64,000 bases of DNA from Omphiscola glabra (GCA_964017045.1 OZ024807.1:17887813-17951812), one strand, 5' to 3'; positions 34,811-47,183 are shown, numbered from the stretch's first letter. Notes: a model not told the origin generated them from the sequence alone. Made by a program: numbers and translations.

Positions 34811-35667
34811 TAATACAGTTCCAGTGGTCACAATTTTCCTTACATCTGCGGGGGAAAATGCCCTACCAAAAAAAAAAAAAACCACGGAAGTCTGGCGAAT
34901 ATATGGCGGCAGCTGCTACTGCTGTTTCAACCAATGTTCAAATCAGTTACAGGTATCCGCTTAGAAGAACTTCGATCCAAATTTGTCCCATCGCCGGCTC
35001 TTCATGTCACAGTGATCTTGTAGTGTTGTTTAATTACCATCTCGTCACTCACGCACCTATTGAAATTTGCACCCCTGCCAAACTGTTGGTTGGACTCAGT
35101 TTTTAGAGCAGTTTCAGTTGTTGAAAAAAACAAACAAAACCTTGGGACGTTTTGGAATACGGTTAAACTCACCGTATGTTTTAAATACCTGATGTGTCGC
35201 ACGCGACGCCTTTCGTCACTACCTTCCTTATCAGTTCTCGTCTGGGCAAGGTCATCAGGCTCAGATGGCCAGGTCGCCTGCTTCTTTAGTCTTGCTGGAT
35301 CCACGTCTCCTGTCAGGACAATTTAGCCTTAAGTTCAATAATTACGTTCACACTAGGGAAAATAAAGTAAGGTTTACAACTTAACATTAGGAGCAATAAT
35401 GTTTTAATCTACATTGGGAGTAAGAATAATTTGGTTTACACTGCTATAATAAATTATTTCGACTTTGCTCAACTTTTTATACTTGCGTTTTATCAACTAT
35501 TTTTTCCGTCTTTTAATCGTTGAGTGAGGAAGACTATAGGATATGGCCACCGAATGCGTTAAAAAAATGACAACGCCCAATACAAATAAACATGTGTCAA
35601 CAATGATTTTATTATTGCACTTATGTGTATTGGTTTGTTTAACAGTTTTCAACATCTGAGCCCATAA

Positions 35668-35840
35668 TTCTCCAGGTCCTGATAATCCTAAAGCGCTGAA
35701 ATGTATTACGCTGAGCCGGGTGTTGATATATCTCAGCCACCATTTCTCCAGGTTCTGATAATCCTAAAGCGCTGAAATGTATTACGCTGAAATGTAATAC
35801 GCTGAAATGTATTACGCTGAAATGTATTACGCTGAGCCGG
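35668..35840. repeat. Compound tandem repeat (about 80-bp pair plus 15-bp units)
   Basis: Two copies of TTCTCCAGGT.CTGATAATCC followed by GCTGAAATGTATTAC. In the second copy the GCTGAAATGTATTAC word is itself repeated four times. Confidence 0.8.
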
Positions 35841-35966
35841 ATGTTGATACATTTTGTCTGAGCTGGGTGCTCGATGCGTTTTGCAGTTACGTCACGTGGA
35901 GAAGTATTTGAAAGTTTCAGAGTTCGACGGATATAGCGATGAGGAAATATAAGTGGTGAGAGCTGG

Positions 35967-35969
<3 letters not shown>

Positions 35970-36027
<58 letters not shown>
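35970..36027. repeat. (AT)n microsatellite
   Basis: About 29 uninterrupted AT dinucleotides. Confidence 0.98.
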
Positions 36028-36031
<4 letters not shown>

Positions 36032-36699
36032 TTCAGTTAAATCACCGGGGTATTGGCGGCACCCGCGGCCTTTTTTTTAGCAAGGTTGGGTTTGGGGGCT
36101 GCACGTTTCTCCTAGTGTGTCCTCGTTATCGCAGAGCCGCTGTATTTATATACAAAACTTTGGGCTTGGAGTAGGGCCCAGGGATTCTAAAATGTTGGCA
36201 CTTCAGTAGGTTGCATCACAAAAGTGCTGGCACCCCCCCTTTTTTTTCTCTCCTTTGTGTGTGTGTTACACAAAATGCGTTTAGTCAATCACGAGTTCGT
36301 ACAACATTCTTAATGCCTGATACTGAATACTGACCTGAATGCCAATCACACCATCTGGGACCAGGCAAAGGAAGTGAAGCGAGTGGGGGGAAAAAAAAGG
36401 GGGGGGGGGCGCTCTCTTTGTATGTCGTCATTCCCCAAGTGGTTTCCTGCAGGCAGGGATTAACCCCCTTGACTTCTGGCGATCCATACTTGACACAAAA
36501 AAAAACGCCAGGTAACAAAAACCACCATCAAGTTCCTACACAAGGTGACCCATGATGTCCCCAAGCGTGACGGGCTCGTTCAGATCATCTCTTTTATATG
36601 GAAATGGAAATTTTCTTTTTAATACCGTTGACTTTTATAACAAATGATCAGACTAATTATTAGTATTATTTTAATAATGTATTTTTGAAAAAGGGGGTT

Positions 36700-37410
36700 G
36701 GGTAGTGCACAGGTTGCATAGTGAGTTATATGTGTACCTGCTGTTCGGTGCATTTTGTCATTCACCTGGGTGTTGGTGTATTTGGTATGACCTAAGCGTT
36801 TTAGGGATTTTGTATTACCTGGGTACTGGGTGCCTGTGGCCCGACCTGGGTATTTGGTGCATTCGGTGTGACCAGGTTGTTTGATGGATTTGGTCTCAAC
36901 CGGATGTTCGGCGGCTTCGGTCTCAACCGGGTATTCAGTATATTGGTGCATTTGGTCTCACATTGGTGATTGGTGCATTTGTTCTCACATTGGTGATTGG
37001 TGCATTTGGTCTCACATTGGTAATTGGTGCATTTGTTCTCACATTGATGCATTTGGTCTCACCTGGCAAGACGTAAACGTAGAAGTTTGAAGCATTGGAT
37101 TTCACCGTTTTTTGTGCATTTAGTCTGAGCTGAGTGTTTGGTGCATTTAGTCTGAACTGAGTGTCTGGTCCATTTAGTCTGAACTGAGTGTTTGATGCAT
37201 TTAGTCTGAGCTGAGTGTCTGGTCCATTTAGTCTGAGCTGAGTGTTTGGTGCATTTAGTCTGAGCTGAGTGTTTGGTGCATTTAGTCTGAGCTGAGTGTC
37301 TGGTGCATTGGGTTTAAACTGGGTGTTCGATGGATTTGGTCTCACCTGGCGCTTTTATGGCTTTTGTCTCACCTGGGTGTTGGATGCATTTGGTTTGACG
37401 TGGGTGTAAG
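36700..37410. repeat. 27-bp minisatellite domain, two subfamilies
   Basis: About 26 degenerate units of 27 bp. One subfamily (36940-37060) has GTGCATTTGGTCTCACATTG. The other (37110-37320) has GTGCATTTAGTCTGAGCTGA. Because 27 is a multiple of 3, long open frames (NAPNTQLRL repeats on the minus strand) arise; I do not regard them as genes. Confidence 0.88.
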
Positions 37411-37984
37411 TTAGATATCAAATTTATTGAATGATGTCAAGTTGACGCTAAATTGAAATATAATGATTAAATTGCACACTTGATATTGTTAAAGCCAATT
37501 TGGCAAATTATGAATAGGTTTGCATGTAGCTATAATTATCCAGTGTGGTTGTGTATGCCACATCATTGCTGGATGGGTGAATTTATCAACAGCCTGATGA
37601 TGAACATACGTCTAAATATACTTATACTTTAAAAAAAACCGAATTATCTTTAATTCAGAGTATAATGTGACCTAGTGATGTTTTTCGTCTGCCGTTCAAC
37701 CTGGCAACATCTGTTCATGATAATATTGTTGATTGGAGATGCGTCATTATTAAAGTTGAGTGTAATTGTAATTAAATCACCACTTATACTCTTCCCACAT
37801 GTCTCATGTCACACTCACTCATGACATGTTTTGTGTGCACACAAAGGTTTAGTCTCCCCACCCCACACCCCATTTTCTTCTCTTTCTAACCAAAAGAAAA
37901 AACAACAACTAATCCGTCTAATATGCACTGGTTTTTTTTAATTTTTGCCATCCACTCAGTTTTTTTTTCTCAAGTTATGTTTTG

Positions 37985-38255
37985 AATCATGCCATCAACT
38001 CTGTTTAGTCATGCCATCAACTCTGTTTAGAGTCATGCCATCAACTCTGTTTAGAGTCATGCCATCAACTCTGTTTAGAGTCATGCCATCAACTCTGTTT
38101 AGTCATGCCATCAACTCTGTTTAGAGGCATGCCATCAACTCTGTTTAGAGTCATGCCATCAACTCTGTTTAGAGTCATGCCGTCAACTCTGTTTAGAGTC
38201 TTGCCGTCAACTCTGTTTAGAGTCATGCCGTCAACTCTATTTAGAGTCATGCCGT
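37985..38255. repeat. 24-bp minisatellite, about 11 units
   Basis: Units contain ATGCCATCAACTCTGTTTAG; two are 22 bp. Late units change CATC to CGTC. It shares the CATGCCATC core with the next array. Confidence 0.92.
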
Positions 38256-38410
38256 CTTCGACAAACTTTTTTTTTTATGAATGTAATTTCCTGTATTTTG
38301 TAATATATGAGATTAACGGTAAATTTTTTTTATTCATGCCGTTAAATCATTTTTGATCCATGCCACTGACTCATTTTTTTATTCATACCATCTTCACATT
38401 TTTTAAAAAA

Positions 38411-39045
38411 TTCATGCAATCTCCACATTTTTGTATTCACGCCATCTCCACATTTTTGTATTCACGCCATCTCCACATTTTTGTATTCACGCCATCTCCA
38501 CATTTTTGTATTCATGCCATCTCCACATTTTTGTATTCATGCCATCTCCACATTTTTGTATTCACGCCATCTCCACATTTTTGTATTCATGCCATCTCCA
38601 CATTTTTGTATTCACGCCATCTCCACATTTTTGTATTCATGCCATCTCCACATTTTTTTATTCATGCCATCTCCACATTTTTGTATTCATGCCATCTCCA
38701 CATTTTTGTATTCATGCCATCTCCACATTTTTGTATTCATGCCATCAACATGTTTTTGTATTCACGCCATCTCCACATTTTTGTATTCATGCCATCTCCA
38801 CATTTTTGTATTCATGCCATCAACATGTTTTTGTATTCACGCCATCTCCACATTTTTGTATTCACGCCATCTCCACATTTTTGTATTCATGCCATCAACA
38901 TGTTTTTGTATTCACGCCATCTCCACATTTTTGTATTCACGCCATCTCCACATTTTTGTATTCATGCCATCAACATGTTTTTGTATTCACGCCATCTCCA
39001 CATTTTTGTATTCACGCCATCTCCACATTTTTGTATTCATGCCAT
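38411..39045. repeat. 25-bp minisatellite, about 25 units, 75-bp higher-order period
   Basis: Units contain TTTTTGTATTCATGCCATCT. From about 38741 a variant unit (GCCATCAACATG) recurs at 38741, 38816, 38891 and 38966, exactly 75 bp apart, so the array has a three-unit higher-order repeat. All three plus-strand frames are open through it because the array lacks stop words in every phase. Confidence 0.93.
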
Positions 39046-39439
39046 CATGTTTTTTTTCATTAATGCCAAATATATTTTTTTTTTAATATTCACTTCAACT
39101 CATTTTTTTATTTATACCATCAACTCATTTTTGTGTTCATGCCACCATCTCATTCTTTATTCATACCATCAACTCATTTTGGATGGATACCACCAGCTTA
39201 TATTTTATTCATGCCATTTACTCATTTTAAAATCCTTTCCGTTAACTTCACTTTTGTTTGTGGGTGGCTGGCTGACTGGCGGGCGAAAACTTGGGACAGC
39301 TAACTGACCAACTTCCCGTCAACCTATCGATCTGAAACTTGGAAAATAGACTCGTTGCCAATGGGAACACATTCTACCATTTCTTACGTGTTTCTTGTGA
39401 TCCTGGTTCTTAACCTTACTACATCATTCATGTGTACCT

Positions 39440-39840
39440 CAATACGTTGTCATGGACTAGTCGTGATCACATCGTTGTACCAACAAGCATCCATATAAGT
39501 TTTCATAGGCCAATATTGAACATGCTGTTGTACTTACCTTTATCTATACACTTTGTCATATACGTGTGAACATGTCTTTGTACCAGCATGCAGATTATAC
39601 AAGTTGTCAAACACTTGTGAACACGTCTTTGTACCAGCATGCAGATTATACAAGTTGTCATAGATTTGCGAAAATGTCTTTGTACCCGCATGCAGATTAC
39701 ACAAGTTGTCGTAGACTTATGAACATGTCTTTGTACCAGCATACAGATTACACAAGTTTTCATAGACTTGTGAACATGTCGTTGTACCAACATGCATTCT
39801 TACAAGTTGCCGGAGACTTGTCATGAACATGTCGTTGTAC
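39440..39840. repeat. 51-bp minisatellite, about 5 clear units
   Basis: Units contain CATGTCTTTGTACCAGCATG, with spacing 51 bp in the clear part (39571, 39622, 39673...). A more diverged copy lies to the left, near 39440-39500. Confidence 0.88.
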
Positions 39841-40423
39841 CGCGCAGCTTGTATTGCAATCGCCAATACACAAAATACTCAGACCCACCAAGCCCCCGAT
39901 GGTTGTTACATGAGAACTAGTACAGTGACCTCCATTATCTTATCACCGTGTTAGTTGTTACTGTCGCATTTTCACTAATGAAGATAACATCACTTTTATC
40001 TGCGCCTAATGAGGAGCCCCCTATTTGTCTGTCGTCTGACCTATAGTAGAACGGCTCCGTCTGCTGCTACATTGACTCACGCGCCGCTGGGAGTCACGTG
40101 GTCTACAGCCAACATTCAGACCATGCTTACGTTTGTTTCAGTAATGCGCCGGACGAAGACGTCGACCATGTGATTTCTTGAGATTGAACAAGTTTCTAAA
40201 AAAACATTGCACGACTCTATAGATAAATATCTTATGTGACTTCAGCAAGGAGGCGGGTTTTTGGATCGAGCATGACTATGATGACACGTTCCAGTATGCG
40301 TGTATACAGTGAGTCGATTTTTTTCTAAAACATCAAACTCAAGAAAGATTAATTTTATCGAGCCAATCGTGCATTAGCACTTAGCACTTAGTTGGCTAAG
40401 CTAATGCGGCATCCTATATACTT

Positions 40424-40570
40424 ACATATCGTTATGATTATATAACGCCTGTGTAACTCGAGGTATACTGTCCACATCGTTATGATTATATAACGCCTGT
40501 GTAACTCGAGGTATACTGTCCATATCGATATGATTATATAACGCCTGTGTAACTCGAGGTATGCTGTCTG
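40424..40570. repeat. 48-bp minisatellite, 3 units
   Basis: Units contain TATGATTATATAACGCCTGT, starting at 40431, 40479 and 40527; nearly identical. Confidence 0.94.
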
Positions 40571-40753
40571 TGCTTTGATGTATATGAAGTCCCCCATGAC
40601 CTTTTTGGACTAGACTATATGTGTCTTAACGAATTTGTTGACGGTTGATCCGCGATGACAACGTCACTGCATTTTGAGCGTAGCTATTTGACATATAATA
40701 TATACGAAGTTAGGTTTACCTTTTGAAACTGGGACCCGCAGGGGACTGGAAAA

Positions 40754-40895
40754 CAGTGGCGTACCTAAGTGGGACAAGAATGGGGGGGGGGGGGGAGACC
40801 GCCTCAGGCGGGTTTTTCATTAATATTTATGACCACCATTATTTAATGGATGTGCGTGGGATTAAAAATGGGGGGGGGGGGGGCGGCACATTTTT
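40754..40895 (+). repeat. Dispersed repeat starting CAGTGGCGTACC with G tracts
   Basis: It begins CAGTGGCGTACCTAAGTGGG, like the ends at 3552 and 42990, and holds two long G tracts. It abuts the 33-bp array. Confidence 0.4.
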
Positions 40896-40897
40896 AG

Positions 40898-41100
40898 TCA
40901 AAGTAAGCCGTGTGTACACGCAAGGTCTGGTCAAAGTAAGCTGTGTGTACACGCAAGGTCTGGTCAAAGTAAGCCGTGTGTACACGCAAGGTCTGGTCAA
41001 AGTAAGCCGTGTGTACACGCAATGTCTGGTCAAAGTAAGCCGTGTGTGTACACGCAAGGTCTGGTCAAAGTAAGCCGTGTGTGTACACGCAAGGTCTGTT
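40898..41100. repeat. 33-bp minisatellite, about 6 units
   Basis: Units contain TCAAAGTAAGCCGTGTGTAC; the last two gain a GT and are 35 bp. Confidence 0.94.
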
Positions 41101-41329
41101 AGCTTATTCGTCTGTGTTTGGTGACAGAAGACTTTTCTTACTTTTAAATTTCTCACTTGAATCCACCTACTAAGAAATACCTCTTTTTTTTTCCTTCAAT
41201 GTATGTGAACGACTTAGTAATGGAGGAATTTATTTTCTTAAAGACAAATTATTATCAATAAATTCCAGCATAATACTTGTATATTCTCATACATAGGATG
41301 TGGGGTTAGGGAGTCAGTCATTACTTGCA

Positions 41330-41475
41330 AGCGGTACATTTGGCTCATGCCTCATCAAAGAGCCCTGAAGTTTACACGTAACTTATGGCTCATACCTCAT
41401 AATCAAAGAGCCCTCAAATTTACACGAAACATTTGACCCACGCCTCATCAAAGAGCCCTGAAATTTACACGTGGA
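41330..41475. repeat. About 52-bp tandem repeat, 3 units
   Basis: Units contain CTCATCAAAGAGCCCTGAA and TTTACACG, with moderate divergence. Confidence 0.85.
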
Positions 41476-41956
41476 CATATTCATTTAAAATAACGCCCGT
41501 CGCCTAATACAAGCTTATAATTTAAATATCTGTACAAATAGCTATTTAGCCTGGTCACATTAACTATGGAGTGGAATACCAAGATATTAACAACGTGAAC
41601 GAGGTTATCTAACATAAAAAGGATACGACAATTTTATGTGAAATAGTGTGAAGGAAACCGAGACATAATTTCTAACCGGCCGGGACATTACTTACGAAAT
41701 ATCCCGTTCGAACCAGGGCGTGCGGTAAGCCTGCTTATTGTGCATTACTAATTACATAACAGCTGTACGAAGTATGCAACATAAATATCATTATATCTTA
41801 TAACTCGCAGATGATCTGCCTCGGTGACCTTTGGTGACCTTTTGCTAAAGATAAGGATTTTTAAAAGATTTGATTTGAGTGCGCTGTTGGTTTGGAGAGT
41901 AAATTGTAGCTTCAAGGAAAACACCGGTTGGTGGTGGGAGGGGGGGGGGAGGAGTG

Positions 41957-42064
41957 ATTCGTCTGCTACTGGGCACCTATACTCTAAATCGTCTGCTACT
42001 GGGTACCTATATTCGTCTGCTACTGGGCACTTATATTCGTCTACTACTGGGCACCTATATTCGT
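41957..42064. repeat. 24-bp minisatellite, 4 units
   Basis: Units contain CGTCTGCTACTGGGCACCTA; one spacer is extended. Confidence 0.9.
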
Positions 42065-42448
42065 GAGATCTTAAGTTATGGTGCCTACGCGTGGAACATT
42101 AAATTGTGCATTACTCAAGCTCTTTGAAGTAGCATTTGCTTGTAACTGTGTGACTACATTCAGACTACTCATAACTTAAGATACATTTATTTTTACCTAC
42201 TTCCAGAATGAAATTTTACATTGGTTTTCTAATGAAAAAGTTTTGCTAAAACACATTCTGAAATCTATTAAACAATACAATACAAGTTTAGAAGGAAACA
42301 AAAGAATGTTATGTTAATGTTTTAAAATCTAATATTAAAAAAAAATTATAATGAAATTGAATAATATAGTCTATAGCCATATACATGTACACATATAAGA
42401 AAGAGTTGAAACAGTTGGAGTTCGGGTAGTAACTGTGTGTGTTTATAA

Positions 42449-42605
42449 GGGCCATCCATGACGTCAAGCCATTTTGTCCTCTTTTTTTTTTTCATAGTCA
42501 AAATTTTGTCAGAAAATGTAGACCCTCAAAAACCATTGACTAAGTTCGTGCTACTCCAGCCCCACTTTTTCCTTCTATATGCATGACGTCGTTTATGGAC
42601 GGCCC
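42449..42605. mobile_element. Short MITE with GGGCC ends and ACGTCA subterminal motifs
   Basis: The left end is GGGCCATCCATGACGTCA. The right end, reversed, is GGGCCGTCCATAAACGACGT. The interior is T- and C-rich. A partial match to the end (GGGGGCCATCCATG) occurs at about 50992. No clear target-site duplication. Confidence 0.5.
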
Positions 42606-43219
42606 ATATGCATATCTGATGCATCATTCTTGAAGGTATATTAATTAATTCATTACGTTAATATAATCCTCCACTGTTGTATCACGCTGCATTAGTCTGT
42701 TTTGGAACTTACTGCCGGCATGCTAACTTAAACAAATATTGTATACAGTGTCACCACCAGGGCTTCAGTAAAACATTGCTGGTGTTCGGGGATGCACACA
42801 CGAATATAACGGCTGCTCTACTCTCGAACACCGGTGGCCAACATTGCCCAGATCGTCACATGCTTGCAGGAAATTAAAGTTACTCTTAGATTTTAGGAAC
42901 AAAATTAAGTCAATTATTTTACAAGATACCATTTGGCGCCCCTTTGTGAGTAGCACCCGGGGCATGATGCCCCCCCTCGCTACGCCACTGCAAGTTTGAT
43001 TCAGGCAGCAGACCACACACGCTTGTCCTAAGTGAAAGTTGTCTGGACGCCAGTTTGGTGACAAGTCTTTTATTGGTATAGGTTAAGACGCCCATACAGT
43101 ACAACAGCCACGCCTAAAAACAACATTATTTTATCATTTTAATTTTAAACTATTTTAACTGGAAAACTGAATTTCACAGAAAGTTCCAAATATAAAAAAT
43201 GGTATAATGGAATCTCTTG

Positions 43220-43385
43220 TAATTTTATATGATCTTATAGTTTGGTCCAAATATTTAATAATGCTGACATGATCTTTCGGAATGCCCCAAAAGTAAAATA
43301 TTTGAATATGATCGTATAGTTTGGTCCAAATATTAAATATGACTGACATGATCTCTAAGAATGCCCCATAAGTTAAATGGGGACT
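43220..43385. repeat. 79-bp tandem repeat, about 2 units
   Basis: Two copies of TATAGTTTGGTCCAAATATT at a spacing of 79 bp, each followed by TGACATGATCT and AATGCCCCA. A third, eroded copy may follow. Confidence 0.75.
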
Positions 43386-43923
43386 TGGATCTCATAAGGT
43401 GGTCCAAGTTGTGAGAATCGCTTTCTCTTTACCCCATAAATCTGCTTTTATCTGTGTCCTCTTGTTGAGGATCGGAGACCATCTTAATCAGGTGTTCTAT
43501 AACATGGGCCCATAAGTACATTCTCATCTGGGATGACCTTGTGGTTACCCGGCACATTCTTTACCCCGATATGGTCACTTTAAAGTGTGGTTAGCTGTTA
43601 GACATGTTGACCTTTTGTCTGGCCCGAGGAGCTTATGACTGCTGCCCAGTTGACCTGGCATTGCGGACACGTGTGTCAGCAAGGAATGGAAATAGTTCTC
43701 GTTTAATTAAGCAGACGAGTTGAAAAGCAATGTTCAGCCACTATACAACTAACTGAGCAAGTGATCTGGCTGTTACTACTAGAGTAAATGTTCGCCTAGT
43801 TTTTATTTTCAATGTTTATAAAATGTGCATGCGTTGTTGAAATGATCAATCTGGCTTGAGTTATCGCCCGTTTGTAGACTTTGTGATACAATGTGGTGTA
43901 AAGATATGATAGGATATAGAAAG

Positions 43924-44467
43924 TTTTAAACCAGGGATTCCCAAAGTGGTCTATGTCGAGCCCCAGGGGTCGACGACAACTTGCAAGAGGTCCATGTCAG
44001 CGAAAAAAATTTGGGGGGTCCATGAAATGAAAATGGGGGTCAACGACAGTGGATCTCATGTAAGCAGGTCGTGACTTCTATTTGGGCATTCCGTGAATGG
44101 AATAATCCACAAACACAGATAGTACCTATTTACTTATACATAATTTTACCTTATAATATAAATACACATATCGTCCTACATAAATTATAAAAGTACCTAT
44201 GAAGTAAAAATTTTAAAAACATAAATGTTCATGAAACGTGACGAAGAATCATATTAAAATTTAAGTTATTAGATATATTTTTTGATATATGAATATAAAT
44301 TTAAATCTTTGAAAGTGAGTAGCACTATACCGGCTGTCAAAAATTCATTTGAAGTTAATGAATTTGCAAATAAATCAATATCAGGTAAGCAGGGGGGTCT
44401 AACCAAACCGGAAAAACATGACAAGTGGTCTACGAGACCAAAATGTTAGAGGACCTCTGTTTTAAAC
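43924..44467. mobile_element. 528-bp hAT-type element with perfect 8-bp target-site duplication
   Basis: The element 43932-44459 starts CAGGGATTCCCAAAGTGGTC and ends AGGACCTCTG. It is flanked on both sides by TTTTAAAC (43924-43931 and 44460-44467). GTGGTCTA recurs inverted near both ends. AT-rich interior, no transposase frame, so non-autonomous. Confidence 0.8.
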
Positions 44468-44603
44468 GCTAGTGGATCCTTTTATCGAGTTTTAGTGTGA
44501 CTTTAATCTTAGGCCACGCTTTAAAGACTATATTATATAGTTTCATCCAGGATCTTGTCAAGTATATAATTATAAGTGTCTCTTAGCCGCCCCCTCCCTT
44601 CCA

Positions 44604-44682
44604 CACACACAGACACAGACACACACACACACGAGTTCCTTTCCCCCAAACACGAGAGTTCCTTTCCCCCAAACACGAGCAA
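44604..44682. repeat. (CA)n tract followed by a 21-bp duplication
   Basis: A CA-rich tract, then two copies of GAGTTCCTTTCCCCCAAACA. Confidence 0.85.
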
Positions 44683-45759
44683 TCGCTTATGGTTGTTGTT
44701 TTTTTGCGAGAGTTTCTTTAATCATAAAAGTAATTTAAACAAAAATAGTTTTCATTTAAGATTCATGGGGCGTCACCATTATTTCTTGGTAAACATCATT
44801 TCTTGGCTCCCGCAGTTTAAAAAAAAAAAACTGTGAGAAACGCTAATCTATCTAAACTCAGTTTATACTGGAGCCCCGCAACTTTTTTTTTTCCACTCAC
44901 GGCACACCTAGACCCTTCCCAGATTTCCGCGGCATACCGGAATTCAAACACGAGAAACACAGCATACATCCGATTTAGTGGAATTGTGAACAATTTTTAG
45001 AAAGACTCGCACAAGCAAGACGTAATCCGTGTGGACATTGTAGATGCCTGAAAATGGTTGAAGAAACTGATCACAGAGACACAGTTTACTGGTCGCCTTG
45101 ATATGGGGACATGTCACTTGACCCGCTAATTCTAAGCACGCATTTTTTGCCGTGCTGTTTTTGGCTTCAAACATTTGACACCCAGTTACTTAGCCAATCT
45201 CCCCCCCCCCCCCACTTTTTTTTCTCCTTTTAACAATTTATATTGTCTTCATGTTTTTGTTCAACACTTGGAGGGAATTTGGCCGCGTCACACCGGTTGC
45301 CGAGCTTAGATCTATCCTATAGTTGCTTTGTTGAAATCATCGACATCGTTTTTGTTTTTCCAGCCAAAACCTTCCTCGTATTGCTTGCCACTTGATATAA
45401 ACGCCAAACAATTAGTGTGGTTGTCCTGTTGTTATTTGGTCACTATATTTGAGACCATAGTCTTGACCACCAGTTTACAGTTTAAGCTCATGTCTGTTTC
45501 AAAGCAGAGGCATGACGAGTGGGGAGGTTAGAGCGGTGGGGGCCTCCTGTGACACTGCCAGCTTAGGAGGTATCAACCCGTAAAAGACGGTTATAGAGCA
45601 GAAAACTCTGACCTACATACATCCACTCTTTATTAAGCCTGGTGTATAGGGAGAAAATGTCAAAATCCTTCTCTCAAACCTGAGCATGGTTCAGCCTGGT
45701 TAAATTGTCTAGAATAACTAGAAAACTTCATTATAGAAAATGCATTGAATGATTATATA

Positions 45760-46215
45760 ATTACCAATGCACATAATTTCACGGTGCTGTCAGTATTGTA
45801 TAAGGTAATGGGTTGGACTTGTACCGACTTACACAATTACCCTTGCTCATACTATGGTGCTTTAGGTATTGAATGGTCATATGCACATACTAGAAGTGCT
45901 GTATGTATTGAATAGTCATATGTAAACCTTGTTAAAAACAACATAATTACCCTTGCACTTACTATGATGATGTAGGTATTGTACGGTCATAGGTAGACCA
46001 TGCTACAGACATGATTACCCTTGCACTTACAATGATGATGTAGGTATTGTACGGTCATAGGTAGACCATGCTACAGACATGATTACCCTTGCACTTACCA
46101 TGAAGATGTAGGCTTTGTACGGTCATAGGTAGACCATACTACAGACATGATTACCCTTGCACTTACCATGATGATGTAGGTATTGTACGGTCATAGGTAG
46201 ACCATGCCACAGACC
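45760..46215. repeat. 67-68-bp minisatellite, 4 clear and about 2 eroded units
   Basis: Clear units begin ATTACCCTTGCACTTAC at 45947, 46014, 46082 and 46150. Upstream, ATTACCCTTGC and TAGGTATTGAA words mark older units. Confidence 0.88.
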
Positions 46216-46831
46216 AAATGATAATCCAGCACATAAAAACATGGCGCCTTGGTTATTGTAAAACTACCAGCCACCACTTAGATAAGCTAACCTAAATTGC
46301 ATGCAATTTGTTGACATAGTCTTGTCATTTTATGACTATTTTCTTGTTGACATAGTCATGGAATTTTATGACTATTTCTTTTATTGATAGAGCCAATCTT
46401 AGCAACTGTAGGTGGTGTATTAATAGAATTGTGATTTGTAGTTAGTTTAAAGTGATTACACGAGCTACAACTTTGGGATGAAGCTAGATAGTCAAGACTA
46501 ACCCTTCCCCCTTTGGTTACCGGAAATTTGATCCAAAGAATTTCCGTTCGATCAAATTTCCATCGATCAAATTTCCGGATACATCCCCCTTTTTGGGGCT
46601 TACACTCCACATTTGTATCTATATTAAAATTGCCCCCCCCCCCCCCCCCCCCTTTTTTTTTTTGTGGACAAATACTAAAATGCTTTGTTTTACTATAAAA
46701 AGAAACAGTTTTGGCTCACAAATTGAAAAAAATAAAAATTAAGTTGTAGAATAATATACTGCTGTTAACATTTTTTGTGGAGCCTTAAAGTGATTTTTTA
46801 ATGTTTTTTAAAATTTATATTACTCAAACAG

Positions 46832-47183
46832 TTAATCAGCATGTGAGTGTGTGAAACCCCCCCTACAACTTGTGGCAAGAACTACAATTTTACAAAAATG
46901 CGTTACCCACAAGACGGTGAGCACGGAAAGGAGGGGGACAAGTGCTACGATGATGGGGAGGAGGATGATGAGGAGGACTGCGAATACCAGCAGCAGCCCA
47001 GCGCACCGGACGGAGGCTGGGGTTGGCTCATCGTGTTCGCATCCTTCCTGTGCAACACGATCGTCGACGGAGTCTGCTTCTCGTTCGGCGTTCTCAGCCC
47101 AGAGCTCAACAAATCCTTCCATGCTTCCCACCAGAAGATGGGCTGGGTGGGCTCATCATTGGCTGGTTGTTATCTACTTGTTG
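46832..47183 (+). CDS. Gene B exon 1 (5' leader plus residues 1-95)
   Basis: Coding begins at 46898. The exon probably opens after AG 46830-46831. It ends in phase 1 before GTAAGC at 47184. It encodes an acidic tail, PDGGWGWLIVFASFLCNTIVDG (TM1) and the start of TM2. The exon is GC-rich compared with its AT-rich surroundings. The upstream boundary is predicted only. Confidence 0.85.
46841..46846 (+). promoter_or_regulatory. Start-stop uORF (ATG-TGA) in the predicted gene B leader
   Basis: The only upstream ATG between the predicted acceptor (46831) and the main start is at 46841 and is immediately terminated by TGA. It has A at -3 and lies 57 nt before the main ATG, almost the same distance as in gene A. 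Confidence 0.45.

Noticed and set aside
36935..37345. 136-codon minus-strand frame of NAPNTQLRL repeats
   Set aside because: It is an artefact of a 27-bp array whose length is a multiple of three; overlapping frames are similarly open.
38360..39307. 315-codon plus-strand frame with regular 25-residue repeats
   Set aside because: It is a translation of the 25-bp minisatellite; the other two plus frames are equally open, and there is no conserved domain.
46847..46897. In-frame extension of gene B upstream of Met 46898
   Set aside because: It would need a GTG start; TGA at 46844 closes the frame and no ATG precedes 46898 in it.
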